A DNA stretch of 64,000 nucleotides from Folioceros fuciformis. Lineage: Eukaryota; Anthocerotophyta; Anthocerotopsida; Anthocerotales. Shown here piece after piece: positions 63,749 through 64,000 of the stretch. The stretch covers positions 388,797 to 452,796 of the forward strand of contig JBNGIO010006327.1 of assembly GCA_049999805.1 (NCBI GenBank), written 5' to 3'. Position numbers and translations under genes: made by a program. The notes under the pieces were generated by a model. It worked only from the letters and a program-made list of their open reading frames with translations, did not search any database and was not told the origin of the DNA. Positions within the stretch are counted from its first letter, which is position 1; each line of letters begins with the position of its first letter.

Positions 63749-64000
63749 ACGGGCTCAATGTTTTGGACATAGTCCACGTCCTAATGAGACGGGAGCGGGG
63801 CGACGAGAACCGGGCGGTGAGATTTGGCTACGTTCCGCAGTCTCACCAACTGTCTTGTAGATGTTCAACGGCTCAGGACGTGCGGGGAGCTGTTGGGAAT
63901 TGATCGCTGGGTGACGCTCTCATTCTGCGGTCATCCACCACGCCGTCTGTTCAGTACGAGCGCCTCTATTGTCTTCACACGAGATCAAGTGTCCTCTGTG
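63749..64000. other. No supported feature
   Basis: Sequence after the RING remnant to the window edge; no domain-bearing ORF. Confidence 0.4.

Noticed and set aside
1-64000. CRISPR arrays, tRNA or rRNA genes
   Set aside because: No regularly spaced identical repeats with unique spacers, and no tRNA- or rRNA-like sequence noticed; the short tandem repeats are minisatellites.

Overview
The window is nuclear DNA of a green plant. Genes have short GT-AG introns (mostly 60-300 bp). The gene set is typical of streptophytes: a plant-type ATP phosphofructokinase, a USP-kinase-U-box protein, a HESO1/URT1-type uridylyltransferase, an RBM22/MAC5 splicing factor, a PTST-like CBM48 protein, a caffeoylshikimate-esterase-like hydrolase, and Harbinger and LTR-element debris. 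A bryophyte, lycophyte or streptophyte alga fits the compact introns, but the species cannot be fixed from this window. Eight runs of exactly 100 N mark assembly joins. At least two of these look artificial, because the same sequence ends one contig and starts the next.

Layout. 0-1.7 kb: 3'-truncated (by the window edge) aspartyl-tRNA synthetase, minus strand. 1.9-5.2 kb, minus strand: coiled-coil/CBM48 starch-binding-type gene, and an intronless ORF carrying only the N-terminal domain of a TrhO-type rhodanese protein. 5.2-9.9 kb: no convincing intact gene; a possible tetraspanin-like relic. 9.9-12.9 kb: complete 14-exon phosphofructokinase. 12.8-23.6 kb: a tandem segmental duplication. 22.8-27.2 kb: terminal uridylyltransferase gene, minus strand. 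28.7-29.5 kb: macrodomain protein. 29.9-31.2 kb: complete TrhO-like rhodanese, minus strand. 31.5-33.8 kb: TMEM120 homologue. 35.4-37.3 kb: RBM22/MAC5. 37.6-41.9 kb: USP-kinase-U-box gene, minus strand. 42-55 kb: gene-poor and repeat-rich, AT-rich from about 45 kb, with a dead PIF/Harbinger transposase, Harbinger-type Myb/SANT remnants, a gypsy-type primer-binding site and several minisatellites. 55.3-60.4 kb: DUF4864 protein (minus), CSE-like hydrolase (plus) and NIPA-type Mg transporter (minus). 62.3-63.7 kb: a double RING-H2 gene followed by a frameshifted RING relic.

The most notable region is 12.8-23.6 kb. An ancestral block (PFK 3' end, EF-hand gene, MYND-DUF4470 gene, uridylyltransferase 3' end) was duplicated in tandem. 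Left copy: full PFK, EF-hand gene, MYND-DUF4470 gene A, and a broken uridylyltransferase 3' fragment. Right copy: a broken PFK 3' fragment, a collapsed EF-hand relic, MYND-DUF4470 gene B, and the full uridylyltransferase gene. A Ty1/copia 3' end with polypurine tract lies exactly between the two breakpoints. Only the MYND-DUF4470 genes, which have no function I can name, remain open in both copies.
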